From positions 1 to 64,000 of the forward strand of contig NZ_JAELTN010000003.1 in the NCBI RefSeq assembly GCF_016428855.1: DNA of 64,000 nucleotides, in the 5' to 3' direction. The notes under the pieces are model-generated. The model worked only from the letters and a program-made list of their open reading frames with translations, did not search any database and was not told where the DNA came from. This stretch comes from Pedobacter sp. ASV28 (GTDB lineage Bacteria; Bacteroidota; Bacteroidia; Sphingobacteriales; Sphingobacteriaceae). The position numbers were made by a program, and so were the translations under genes. Position 1 is the first letter of the stretch. Each line of letters begins with the position of its first letter. Shown here in pieces: positions 44,668 to 52,853 of the stretch.

Positions 44668-45320
44668 TAGTACTTGCTGATTAGTATATGTTTGGCAACT
44701 TCCCTGCTGATATTGATTTTTTGCTGTTCTACATCCAATGCTACCGAGCCATCAAATTCGATCACTTCTAATACTTCTATCCGTTTGCCTAAAGTTAATC
44801 CTAGTTTTTCCAAATGCTTTAAAAAAGCAGAAGAATGCTCGCTTACTCCAGTGATGGTACCTTTTTCCGAAGGACTTAATTTACTTAATTTAACAAAAGC
44901 TAACTCCGCAAAATTACCATGTTGGTCGGGAATGGGGTCGCCATGGGGATCAACTTTGGGAAACTCTAAAAATTCATCCAATCTTTCGATCAATAAGGAA
45001 GATTGAATATGTTCCAGCTCTTCGGCAACTTCGTGCACTTCATCCCATTTGAAGTTAAGTTTGTCTACCAAAAAAACCTCCCATAAACGATGCTTTCTAA
45101 CAATATTGATGGCGGTAAGCTTTCCTTTTTCCGTTAAGGTTACCCCTTGGTATTTAACATAATTGACCAATTCTTTTTCCGAAAGCTTTTTGATCATATC
45201 AGTTACAGATGCTGCCTTGGTTTGAATACGCTCGGCTATAGCATTAGTTTGAACCGGATTGCTTATTTCTGATAAATGGTATATGACTTTTAGGTAGTTC
45301 TCTTCGGTATAAGATTGCAT
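44667..45320 (-). CDS. mntR: DtxR family manganese-responsive repressor MntR
   Basis: A 217-residue metal-dependent repressor with an N-terminal winged helix (NAIAERIQTKAASVTDMIKKL), a dimerisation/metal domain and a C-terminal SH3/FeoA-like domain (LTLGKRIEVLEVIEFDGSVAL). Relative to DtxR the ancillary ligands are kept (His in RKHRLWE, Glu, His in EVHEV). The position of DtxR Cys102 is Glu in AEELEH, and Glu105-His106 are conserved. Cys to Glu is the change that favours Mn over Fe in MntR. DtxR Met10 is Asn here (MntR has Asp). The ATG at 45320 is used; the longer frame starts inside the operator. Its operon with mntH supports the role. Confidence 0.92.
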   Translation of the reverse strand: MQSYTEENYLKVIYHLSEISNPVQTNAIAERIQTKAASVTDMIKKLSEKELVNYVKYQGVTLTEKGKLTAINIVRKHRLWEVFLVDKLNFKWDEVHEVAEELEHIQSSLLIERLDEFLEFPKVDPHGDPIPDQHGNFAELAFVKLSKLSPSEKGTITGVSEHSSAFLKHLEKLGLTLGKRIEVLEVIEFDGSVALDVEQQKINISREVAKHILISKY

Positions 45321-45341
45321 TTTGCTTGATCTAATTATTAT

Positions 45342-45357
45342 TTTAGACAAATCTAAA
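45342..45357. promoter_or_regulatory. MntR-type operator overlapping the mntR -7 element
   Basis: TTTAGACAAATCTAAA has perfect 6-bp arms TTTAGA and TCTAAA around four bases, as at 39484-39499. On the minus strand the site contains TAGATTTG (45355-45348), an exact -7 element, 28 bases before the mntR ATG. Repressor binding here would block RNA polymerase directly, giving metal-dependent autoregulation of mntR-mntH. Confidence 0.75.
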
Positions 45358-45410
45358 AATTTTAATATAAAATAAAAGCTAATTTTTTACATTATTTATA
45401 GAATAAAATT

Positions 45411-45440
45411 TTGTGAATAAGTGTTTCTGTTCTACCTTTG
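45411..45440 (+). promoter_or_regulatory. Promoter of the Lrp/AsnC regulator
   Basis: TTG (45411-45413), 19-base spacer, TACCTTTG (45433-45440): a full match to the Bacteroidota housekeeping promoter. The leader is about 20 bases to the ATG at 45463. Confidence 0.75.
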
Positions 45441-45462
45441 GGCATTGAATTATAAATAAGGT

Positions 45463-45933
45463 ATGGCGTTAGAACTAGATAAAATCGATTTCAAAATCTT
45501 AAAGTTGTTACAGGAAAATGGTAGAATAACCAATTTGCTCTTATCGCAGGAAATAGGCTTGTCTCCGGCTCCAACTTTAGAACGGGTGAGGAAATTGGAA
45601 ATGTCTGGGTATATTAAAAGTTATCATGCCCTGGTTGATGAAGAAAAATTAGGATTGGGCATTAAAACCTTTATCCAAATCCAATTGGATTTTCACAAGA
45701 ACAATACCATTCAGATTTTCTTAGATGAAGTGAACCAGATTAAAGAAGTGACCGAATGCCATCATGTTACTGGGCAGGCAGATTTCTTATTGAAAGTTTA
45801 TGTAAATGATATTAAATCATACGAGCGCTTGATCATGGATAAGATCAGCAAGATTTCGGTAGTGAAAACTTTTCAAACCATGATGATCATGTCTACCACC
45901 AAAAAAGAGCCGATTGTTCCATTGGAGTATTAA
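45463..45933 (+). CDS. Lrp/AsnC family transcriptional regulator
   Basis: A 156-residue DNA-binding regulator. The N-terminal helix-turn-helix is LDKIDFKILKLLQENGRITNLLLSQEIGLSPAPTLERVRKLE. The C-terminal RAM ligand-binding/oligomerisation domain follows, with IKTFIQIQLDFHKN, VTECHHVTGQADFLLKVYVND and VVKTFQTMMIMST. The closing KKEPIVPLEY is common in the leucine-responsive group of Bacteroidota. It is divergent from mntR but has a standard promoter outside the MntR site. Targets and ligand (probably an amino acid) are unknown. Confidence 0.92.
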   Translation: MALELDKIDFKILKLLQENGRITNLLLSQEIGLSPAPTLERVRKLEMSGYIKSYHALVDEEKLGLGIKTFIQIQLDFHKNNTIQIFLDEVNQIKEVTECHHVTGQADFLLKVYVNDIKSYERLIMDKISKISVVKTFQTMMIMSTTKKEPIVPLEY

Positions 45934-46147
45934 TATTTGCCTTTTTACTAGTAACTATATCTCCTCAAAATATTAGGAATTTTGGAAAACGCCTTGGATA
46001 ACTAAGGTGTTTAGAATGATAATTCCACCACCTGATAAACCCTAGAGCATCTAAGGCCATATCTGTAAATGGAATATTAGTTCTTGGGTGTCTAAGGTAA
46101 TGTATGCTGGATAGATATTTGAGGTGGTAACTGGCTATTTTTGATAA

Positions 46148-46825
46148 TTATGTGAGCTGCCAATTGATCGGTTCCTTTCCTTCTCGTATTAAAATCTCGT
46201 TCGTTTTTGAGAAAGGTTTGGAACCAAAAAAGCCATTATAGGCAGAGAAAGGAGAAGGGTGCGCAGATTTAATAATAAAGTGCTTATTCTCATCAATTAG
46301 GCTCTCTTTCTGTTTAGCATAATTTCCCCAGAGAATAAATACCAGCCCACTTTTTAGTTGTGAAAGCTTAGCTATAGCCTGGTCTGTAAATTGCTCCCAG
46401 CCTCTCTTCTGATGTGAGCCCGCTTGGTGTGCTCTTACGGTTAAAGTGGCATTAAGCAAAAGTACTCCTTGATCTGCCCATTGGGTCAGGTCTCCATGAT
46501 TGGGTATTTTAAAGCCGACTATCTCATCTTCAAGCTCCTTGTAAATATTTTTTAGGGAGGGAGGGGGTATAATACCTTTTTGAACAGAAAAAGAAAGTCC
46601 GTGGGCTTGTGCTACGCCATGATAGGGGTCTTGTCCTAAGATGACAACTTTAACCTTGTCAAAAGGGGTATGTTTAAAGGCATTGAATATATCAGTACCT
46701 TTTGGATAAACGGTAAAACCTTGTCGTTTTTCGTTCTGAAGAAATTCTTTTAAAGCTTTCATGTAGGGCTTTTCAAATTCGCTGCCCAGTACATTAAGCC
46801 AACCAGGTTCCAAGTCTACGGCCAT
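46148..46825 (-). CDS. ung: Uracil-DNA glycosylase
   Basis: A 225-residue base-excision repair enzyme that removes uracil from DNA. The water-activating motif is GQDPYHG, then AHGLSFSVQKGIIPPPSLKNIYKEL. GVLLLNATLTVR follows, then the catalytic His-Pro-Ser loop HPSPFSAYNGFFGSKPFS. Full-length family 1 UDG. It starts three bases after the stop of the thioredoxin-like gene and is probably cotranscribed with it. Confidence 0.97.
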   Translation of the reverse strand: MAVDLEPGWLNVLGSEFEKPYMKALKEFLQNEKRQGFTVYPKGTDIFNAFKHTPFDKVKVVILGQDPYHGVAQAHGLSFSVQKGIIPPPSLKNIYKELEDEIVGFKIPNHGDLTQWADQGVLLLNATLTVRAHQAGSHQKRGWEQFTDQAIAKLSQLKSGLVFILWGNYAKQKESLIDENKHFIIKSAHPSPFSAYNGFFGSKPFSKTNEILIREGKEPINWQLT

Positions 46826-46828
46826 AGG

Positions 46829-47347
46829 TTATTTTTTTGCAGTGAGCAGGTCAATCATATCCAATTCTAGGCTTTTCTTGGGGCTTTCTACAATTCTGCC
46901 TATTTCTTTTCCATTTTTATCTGTAAAGATAAAGGTAGGTACCCTTTCTATGTTAAGTCCATCAAGTAATCCATTTTCAGCTTGTTTTTTTCCGTCAACC
47001 GCAATAAAGGTGACATCACTCTCATGAACTTTAAGCGCGTCGATTATTTTCAGGAAATGGGGAACCTGAAATTTGCTATCTCCGCACCATGTTCCAAGTA
47101 CGACCCTGATCTTTTTGTTCTTTAACAATTTTTCCAGGGCATTAAAGGAGGTAGAATCTGGATTATATGCCGCATAGTTGGCATCATAGCTGTCCTTAAA
47201 TTCAGGGAAAGAAACCAATCCGTCTCTTGAACATTGATTTAACATGATCTGTTTATGTTTAATTTGATCTTCTAATTTTTTATTTAATTCTTGGGCATTT
47301 GCTGTAATGGCAAATAAAGCGGTGAGTAAGGTAAATAGGTATTTCAT
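46829..47347 (-). CDS. Secreted thioredoxin-like protein with CGDS motif
   Basis: A 172-residue exported protein with signal peptide MKYLFTLLTALFAITANAQ. The thioredoxin fold is seen in IRVVLGTWCGDSKFQVPHFLKIID and the cis-Pro word ERVPTFIFTDKNGKEIGRIVESP. The redox centre is CGDS, with only the first Cys, so it is not a normal dithiol oxidoreductase; it could act through one Cys or as a chaperone-like fold. Another Cys occurs in LNQCSRDG before the fold. It precedes ung by three bases. Confidence 0.87.
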   Translation of the reverse strand: MKYLFTLLTALFAITANAQELNKKLEDQIKHKQIMLNQCSRDGLVSFPEFKDSYDANYAAYNPDSTSFNALEKLLKNKKIRVVLGTWCGDSKFQVPHFLKIIDALKVHESDVTFIAVDGKKQAENGLLDGLNIERVPTFIFTDKNGKEIGRIVESPKKSLELDMIDLLTAKK

Positions 47348-47432
47348 ACGTATCTAATTTTTGATGAAATTATAAATTAAATCGCTATTTTCTGCTATAT
47401 AAAACCGATATTTGCAGAAATATTGAAAAACT

Positions 47433-47978
47433 ATGTCAAATTTAGTACGCTTAATTATAGGTTTTGCTTTAGTGGGTGCGGCGGTAGCACTATTTATTTT
47501 CGGTCATTGGGGATGGGGCATACTTACGATCCTGTTTAGTATATTTATCTTCATTACCTATTTCTATAATGAAAACATGCTGATCGCACAATGGTACCTG
47601 CGTAAGGACAATATGGAAAAAGCGGAGAGGTTTTTAGGTAGGATAACCAATTATGAGAAGCAATTGGCCCGTTTACAACATGGCTATTATAACCTTTTGT
47701 TGGGCTTAATGGAATCAAGAAGAGCCCCAATGAAATCAGAAAAATATTTCAAAACTGCTTTGAGCTTAGGCTTGCATATGGATCATAATATTGCATTGGC
47801 TAAATTAAGTTTGGCAGGCATTGCTATGGCAAAACGCAATAAACGTGAAGCAACCATGTATTTGGCAGAAGCTAAAAAAGCAGATAAGAATAAATTATTG
47901 GCAGATCAGATCAAGCAAATGAAAGATCAGATGGGGATGATGGATAAGCAACAGCAAGTACGCTATAGCCATAGGTAG
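47433..47978 (+). CDS. Membrane protein with TPR-like soluble domain
   Basis: A 181-residue protein. Two hydrophobic segments (residues ~5-22 and 26-45) form an N-terminal hairpin; the remaining ~135 residues are all-helical with a TPR-like pattern (AQWYLRKDNMEKAERFLGRI, RLQHGYYNLLLGLMESR, EKYFKTALSLGLHMDHNIALAKLSLAGIAMAK). The C-terminus is rich in Lys, Met and Gln. It is conserved-looking but unnamed. A strong terminator follows. Function unknown. Confidence 0.78.
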   Translation: MSNLVRLIIGFALVGAAVALFIFGHWGWGILTILFSIFIFITYFYNENMLIAQWYLRKDNMEKAERFLGRITNYEKQLARLQHGYYNLLLGLMESRRAPMKSEKYFKTALSLGLHMDHNIALAKLSLAGIAMAKRNKREATMYLAEAKKADKNKLLADQIKQMKDQMGMMDKQQQVRYSHR

Positions 47979-48000
47979 TCGCATTTTCATAAACATATTA

Positions 48001-48031
48001 AAACCTCGATATAGTATTATCGAGGTTTTTT
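48001..48031 (+). terminator. Terminator of the 47433-47978 gene
   Basis: A perfect 11-bp stem (48001-48011 with 48018-48028), 6-base loop, then TTTTTT, 22 bases after the stop codon. Confidence 0.9.
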
Positions 48032-48088
48032 GCTTTTTGCAAGCCTGCTTTTATAATATACCAATTAAAGTGCATGATGCGAACTCGA

Positions 48089-48301
48089 TCATTTGTCGCA
48101 TAGGCGATCAAAATTCTCATCAAAACTGGTTGTGTCATTTCTGCTGATGAGATCTTCTTCAATTTCATTTTTTCTGCTAAAGAAAAGTTCCTCGGCCTGT
48201 ATGCGCTTGATCAGCTGGCGAATCAATGATAAGTCAAAGGTGTCTTTGCTTAGTTTAATGCAATATTCGTTTTCCGTAATTTCAATACTTGAGCTATTCA
48301 T
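48089..48301 (-). CDS. Small hypothetical protein (antitoxin-like composition)
   Basis: A 70-residue acidic protein: MNSSSIEITENEYCIKLSKD, then FDLSLIRQLIKRIQAEELFF and an acidic disordered tail (EEDLISRNDTTSFDENFD). The pattern of a short beta strand, an amphipathic helix and an acidic tail resembles small antitoxin-like or accessory proteins of Bacteroidota, but no toxin gene is next to it. It could also be a spurious frame. The moderate confidence rests on its sensible composition and its lone position. Confidence 0.5.
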   Translation of the reverse strand: MNSSSIEITENEYCIKLSKDTFDLSLIRQLIKRIQAEELFFSRKNEIEEDLISRNDTTSFDENFDRLCDK

Positions 48302-48668
48302 AACATCAATGATTTAATACAAGTCTAAAATAGAAAAAGCTTATGATAACAAAATAGCGAATACTTTAACTTTTTGTTATGCTTTTGTTAAGGTAGTGGC
48401 ATTTGTTGGTCAGTTGCTTTCTAAGAAATCGCATAGATATCAATGAAAGAAAATACCCGGAGGGGTGGGGGACACTCGCCTAATACCTTTTGCTAGTGTT
48501 TGGTTTCTCCACTAAACTCCTCTGCCAAATATTTCAGTCATTTTTGGACAGTTTCTAAGAAAAATCCGCTATTAGAAGAAAGATTTCGTCATTCATTACA
48601 TTTTTATCGTACTGTTTCTTAATTTTAAGCATCTATTTGTTAAACTACCTATAAAAAACACATTCTTA
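48302..48668. other. 370-bp gap upstream of the GH31 gene
   Basis: No coding frame or clear hairpin. A G-rich stretch (GGAGGGGTGGGGGA, 48460-48473) stands out in otherwise AT-rich sequence. No exact TAnnTTTG is seen near the GH31 start. Confidence 0.5.
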
Positions 48669-51600
48669 ATGAAAAACGTACTTTGCTATGTGAAAAGGAA
48701 GACAGGTATTCTCCTGTCGTTTACTTTTCCTTTATTGTTTGCAGCCCTACCTGTGCAGGCGATCAACAAAAGAACTATCCACAAAAGATGGACAGTTCCA
48801 CTTCAAAACATTATTGGTGCCAAAAAAATAAATCCCACTACTATTGAAATCTTATTTTCCGACCAGCAGAGATTGACTTTAGATTTCTATGGGGAGAATA
48901 TATTCAGACTTTTTCAGGATAATGAAGGAGGCATGATCAGAGAGCCTCAGGCCAAGCCTTCTGCACAGATCTTGGTAAATAACCCAAGGAAAGCCCTAAG
49001 CAAATTAAGCTTAACGGAAGAAAATACACAATTCTCTATCGCTACGGGCAAGATCACCGTATTTATTGATAAGCAGACTGCAGTTATAAAAGTTGTTGAC
49101 CAAGCTACTCAAAAGGTGGTATTGGAATATGCTAAACCTGTCCAGTTTGAAAAAGATAAAGTAACTCTTTTGTTAAAGGGAGATGAACAAGAATATTTTT
49201 ATGGTGGAGGGGTACAGAATGGTAGATTCTCACATAAAGGTAAGGCGATAGCCATTGAAAATCAAAACAGCTGGACAGATGGGGGGGTAGCCTCTCCAAC
49301 TCCATATTACTGGTCTACTAAGGGCTATGGAATAATGTGGTATACCTTTAAAAAAGGAAGATATGATTTTGGTGCAACTGAAAAAGGATTGGTGAAATTG
49401 TCTCATGAAACCGCTTACTTGGATGTTTTTTTGATGGTCAATAATACACCATCGGCATTATTGAGTGATTTTTATCAATTAACGGGAAATCCAGTACTAC
49501 TGCCCAAGTTTGGTTTTTATCAAGGACATTTAAATGCCTATAATCGTGATTATTGGAAAGAAGACGATAAGGGCATATTGTTTGAAGATGGCAAGAGATA
49601 TAAAGAAAGCCAAAAAGATAACGTTGGAGTTAAGGAATCGCTGAATGGTGAAAAGAACAACTATCAATTTTCTGCCAGGGCTGTAATTGACCGTTATAAG
49701 AAGAATGATATGCCATTGGGTTGGGTATTGCCAAACGATGGATACGGAGCGGGTTATGGGCAAACTGAAACTTTGGATGGCAACATTCAGAATTTGAAGA
49801 ATTTTGGTGATTATGCCCGAAAAAATGGAGTAGAGATTGGTTTATGGACGCAATCTGATTTACAGCCTAAGGCAGGTGTTTCGGCTTTATTGCAGAGAGA
49901 CCTTGTCAAAGAAGTGAGAGATGCTGGAGTACGGGTGCTAAAAACCGACGTGGCATGGGTGGGTGCTGGCTATTCTTTCGGATTGAATGGTGTGGCGGGT
50001 GCAGGTGAAATTATGCCCTATTATGGAAATAATGGTAGACCATTTATCATCTCCCTTGATGGTTGGGCAGGTACCCAGCGTTATGCGGGTATTTGGTCTG
50101 GTGATCAAACAGGAGGAGCTTGGGAATACATTCGCTTTCATATTCCTACCTATTTGGGCGCAGGCTTGTCTGGGCAGCCTAACATCACTTCAGATATGGA
50201 TGGTATTTTTGGAGGCAAAAATGCGGTAGTAAACACTAGAGATTTCCAGTGGAAAACCTTTACGCCAATGCAATTGAATATGGATGGATGGGGCGCTAAT
50301 GAGAAATATCCCCATGCATTGGGCGAACCTGTTGCCTCCATCAATCGCAACTATTTAAAGTTAAAATCGGCATTGATGCCCTATGCATATAGCATCGCTA
50401 AAGAAGCTGTGAATGGATTGCCAATGATCAGGGCTATGTTTTTGGAATATCCCAATACCTATACTTATGGTACATCTACCCAATATCAGTTCCTGTATGG
50501 CCCGTCCTTCTTGGTTGCTCCAATTTACCAATCCACAAAAGCAGATGAAAAAGGGAATGATATACGCAATGGCATTTATTTGCCAGAAGGTACTTGGATA
50601 GATTATTTTTCGGGAGAGAAATATCAGGGTAATACGGTTATCAATTATTTTGATTCACCGATTTGGAAACTGCCAATTTTTGTAAAGGCGGGTGCTATTA
50701 TCCCCCTAAACAATCCAAATAATAATCCTTCGGAGGTAGATCAGAAGCTGCGCATTTTCGAAATCTATCCTGACGGCAACAGTAGCTTCACTTTGTATGA
50801 TGATGACGGTATGACCGAAGCTTATAAAGATAAAAGCGGTGCTAGTACTAACATAGAATCAATTGTGGAAGGTAATAACGTTGTGGTTAATGTGCAACGT
50901 ACACAAGGAAATTTTGATGGATTTGTAAAGGAAAAATATACCCAGTTTATTATTAATGTAACCGAAAGACCAAAAAGCTTGGTTGCTAAAATAGGAAGGC
51001 AAAAGATAAATTTGACCGAGGTCAATTCCTTAAAGGCATTTCTAAATAAAGAAAACGTTTTCTTTTATGATGCAAAACCAAATCTTAACCGATTTGCGAC
51101 CAAAGGAAGTGAATTTGAAAATTTAGTAATTGCTAAAAATCCGCAGGTGTTGGTAAGGTTGGCTGCTACTGATATTACCGAAAATGAGATGAGTTTAGGG
51201 GTGAAGGGCTTTAAGTTTGAGCCCACTAATAAATATTTGGTGTCTACAGGGAAATTAGGCGCTCCAAATCATGCTCAGGTATCAGCGGATAGGGCAGAAG
51301 CCTATGTGCTTAAGCCTACTTGGGACAAAGTAGAAAATGCAGATTATTACGAAATAGCATTTAATGATATGCTATACAGTACCATTAAAGAGAATACCTT
51401 AGAATTTGATGGCTTAATGCCCGAGACAGATTATCAATTTAAGGTAAGGGCAGTAAATAAAGAAGGCGCATCGAATTGGGCTATCTTTAGTGCAAGAACA
51501 AAAAATAACCCGTTGGAGTTTGCCATAAAAGGTATTGTAGCTGAAACTTCGGTGCAAAACCAGGGAGGAGAGGGTGTTAGCAAGTTGTTTGACTTCGATG

Positions 51601-52532
51601 AAGGAAACATATGGCATACCAAATGGGATAATAAAGCAGTCCCTTTTGATTTGATCATAGACCTGAAGTCATTTAATCAGTTAGATAAGTTTCAATACCT
51701 GCCTCGCTTAGGTGCTGGTAATGGCACTTTGTTGTCGGGTAGTATTTCCTATAGTACCGACAAACAGAATTGGACAGCTGCGGGTGAGGTGACCTGGCCA
51801 AAAAATGATAAGGTAAAAGAGTTTATTTTTGCCAGTCATCCTACTGCGCGTTATATTAAGATTGCAGTAACGAAAGGTGTAGGAGATTTTGGTTCAGGCA
51901 GAGAGCTGTATGTATTTAAAATGCCTGGAACGGAAAGCTACCTGCCGGGTGATATAAATAATGATAAACTCATAGATCGGAATGACCTTACGTCTTATAT
52001 GAACTATACGGGTTTGAGAAAGGGAGATTCTGATTTTGAAGGCTACATTAGCAATGGCGATATTAATAAGAACAACCTGATTGACGCGTACGATATTTCA
52101 GTAGTAGCTACTCAACTAGAGGGAGGGGTGAAGCTTGGTAAAGAAGATAAAGTATCTGGCCAACTAGACATTAGTACGGCGAAACAAATTTATCACAAAG
52201 ATGAAATCATTGAAGTGAAGGTGAAAGGTGTGAATTTAAAGGGCGTAAATGCTTTAAGTTTTGCGTTGCCTTATGATGCCCAAGATTACGAATTCGTTAG
52301 TGTACAGCCCGTTAATATAGGTGGAATGGAAAACTTAACCTATGATAGGTTGCATACAGATAGGACTAAAGCGCTGTACCCAACTTTTGTAAATGTAGGT
52401 AATAAAGATACGCTTCAGGGTAATCAAGAACTTTTTGTGATCAAGTTGAAAGCAAAACGTAGTGTGAAATTCAATTTGAAGGTTGCAGAAGGCTTATTGG
52501 TAGACAAAGCATTGAACGTTATAAAATTCTAA
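48669..52532 (+). CDS. Multidomain GH31 glycoside hydrolase with FN3, F5/8, dockerin and cohesin-like domains
   Basis: A 1287-residue secreted enzyme. Signal peptide to about residue 31, N-terminal GH31 beta-sandwich (~40-250), then the catalytic barrel with nucleophile Asp427 in VLKTDVAWVGAGYSF and acid/base Asp479 in WSGDQTGGAWEY. A DUF5110-like beta domain follows, then an FN3 domain (~870-950), an F5/8 (CBM32-like) domain (~955-1088), a two-repeat dockerin (~1093-1160; calcium loops DINNDKLIDRND and DINKNNLIDAYD) and a cohesin-like C-terminal domain. This architecture recalls GH31 alpha-N-acetylgalactosaminidases, so action on alpha-GalNAc or alpha-galactosides is likelier than alpha-glucosidase. 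The subfamily is inferred. Confidence 0.9.
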   Translation: MKNVLCYVKRKTGILLSFTFPLLFAALPVQAINKRTIHKRWTVPLQNIIGAKKINPTTIEILFSDQQRLTLDFYGENIFRLFQDNEGGMIREPQAKPSAQILVNNPRKALSKLSLTEENTQFSIATGKITVFIDKQTAVIKVVDQATQKVVLEYAKPVQFEKDKVTLLLKGDEQEYFYGGGVQNGRFSHKGKAIAIENQNSWTDGGVASPTPYYWSTKGYGIMWYTFKKGRYDFGATEKGLVKLSHETAYLDVFLMVNNTPSALLSDFYQLTGNPVLLPKFGFYQGHLNAYNRDYWKEDDKGILFEDGKRYKESQKDNVGVKESLNGEKNNYQFSARAVIDRYKKNDMPLGWVLPNDGYGAGYGQTETLDGNIQNLKNFGDYARKNGVEIGLWTQSDLQPKAGVSALLQRDLVKEVRDAGVRVLKTDVAWVGAGYSFGLNGVAGAGEIMPYYGNNGRPFIISLDGWAGTQRYAGIWSGDQTGGAWEYIRFHIPTYLGAGLSGQPNITSDMDGIFGGKNAVVNTRDFQWKTFTPMQLNMDGWGANEKYPHALGEPVASINRNYLKLKSALMPYAYSIAKEAVNGLPMIRAMFLEYPNTYTYGTSTQYQFLYGPSFLVAPIYQSTKADEKGNDIRNGIYLPEGTWIDYFSGEKYQGNTVINYFDSPIWKLPIFVKAGAIIPLNNPNNNPSEVDQKLRIFEIYPDGNSSFTLYDDDGMTEAYKDKSGASTNIESIVEGNNVVVNVQRTQGNFDGFVKEKYTQFIINVTERPKSLVAKIGRQKINLTEVNSLKAFLNKENVFFYDAKPNLNRFATKGSEFENLVIAKNPQVLVRLAATDITENEMSLGVKGFKFEPTNKYLVSTGKLGAPNHAQVSADRAEAYVLKPTWDKVENADYYEIAFNDMLYSTIKENTLEFDGLMPETDYQFKVRAVNKEGASNWAIFSARTKNNPLEFAIKGIVAETSVQNQGGEGVSKLFDFDEGNIWHTKWDNKAVPFDLIIDLKSFNQLDKFQYLPRLGAGNGTLLSGSISYSTDKQNWTAAGEVTWPKNDKVKEFIFASHPTARYIKIAVTKGVGDFGSGRELYVFKMPGTESYLPGDINNDKLIDRNDLTSYMNYTGLRKGDSDFEGYISNGDINKNNLIDAYDISVVATQLEGGVKLGKEDKVSGQLDISTAKQIYHKDEIIEVKVKGVNLKGVNALSFALPYDAQDYEFVSVQPVNIGGMENLTYDRLHTDRTKALYPTFVNVGNKDTLQGNQELFVIKLKAKRSVKFNLKVAEGLLVDKALNVIKF

Positions 52533-52554
52533 TATTTAGCTTAATTATTAACAG

Positions 52555-52588
52555 AAAGGCTCTGCACTTGGATAAGTGCAGAGCCTTT
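52555..52588 (+). terminator. Terminator of the GH31 gene
   Basis: A perfect 15-bp stem (52555-52569 with 52574-52588) with a 4-base loop, then TTTGCTTTTTT-type tract. It lies 23 bases after the stop. Confidence 0.93.
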
Positions 52589-52738
52589 TGCTTTTTTAGT
52601 TTTCTTTCATAGCTCGTTATGCTGCATGTATTTCAACATCTGTCATGATATTTTTTAATAAATACTGATCCGAAATAAATTCAGGATGACGATGAGCGCA
52701 TAAAAAATCCCCAGTTAAAAGCTTTGGATTTAAAGCTT

Positions 52739-52853
52739 TCGTCATTGCGAGTTTACGAAGCCATCTTAAAACGTTTTTGCTACTTAATAATCGTTTTAAG
52801 ATGGCTTTCCCAAATGGTCGGTACAGGCTGTACCTCTCAATAACGTGGCTAAC
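52739..52853. repeat. REP-like palindromic element next to lysS
   Basis: The element opens GTCATTGCGAG (52741-52751) and closes with its imperfect inverse CTCTCAATAAC near 52834-52844. Inside is a perfect 16-bp stem (52758-52773 with 52792-52807) around an 18-base loop. The words CGAAG..CATCTT and GTCATTGCGAG are the inverse of those in the element at 30251-30291, so both belong to one repeat family. It may also serve as a terminator for lysS. Confidence 0.6.

Noticed and set aside
45321-45350. Longer mntR frame from a TTG
   Set aside because: It would start inside the operator/-7 box; the protein family begins at MQSYTEENYL.
48089-48301. Toxin-antitoxin pair
   Set aside because: The small acidic protein looks antitoxin-like, but the flanking sequences hold no toxin-sized partner, so no module is claimed.
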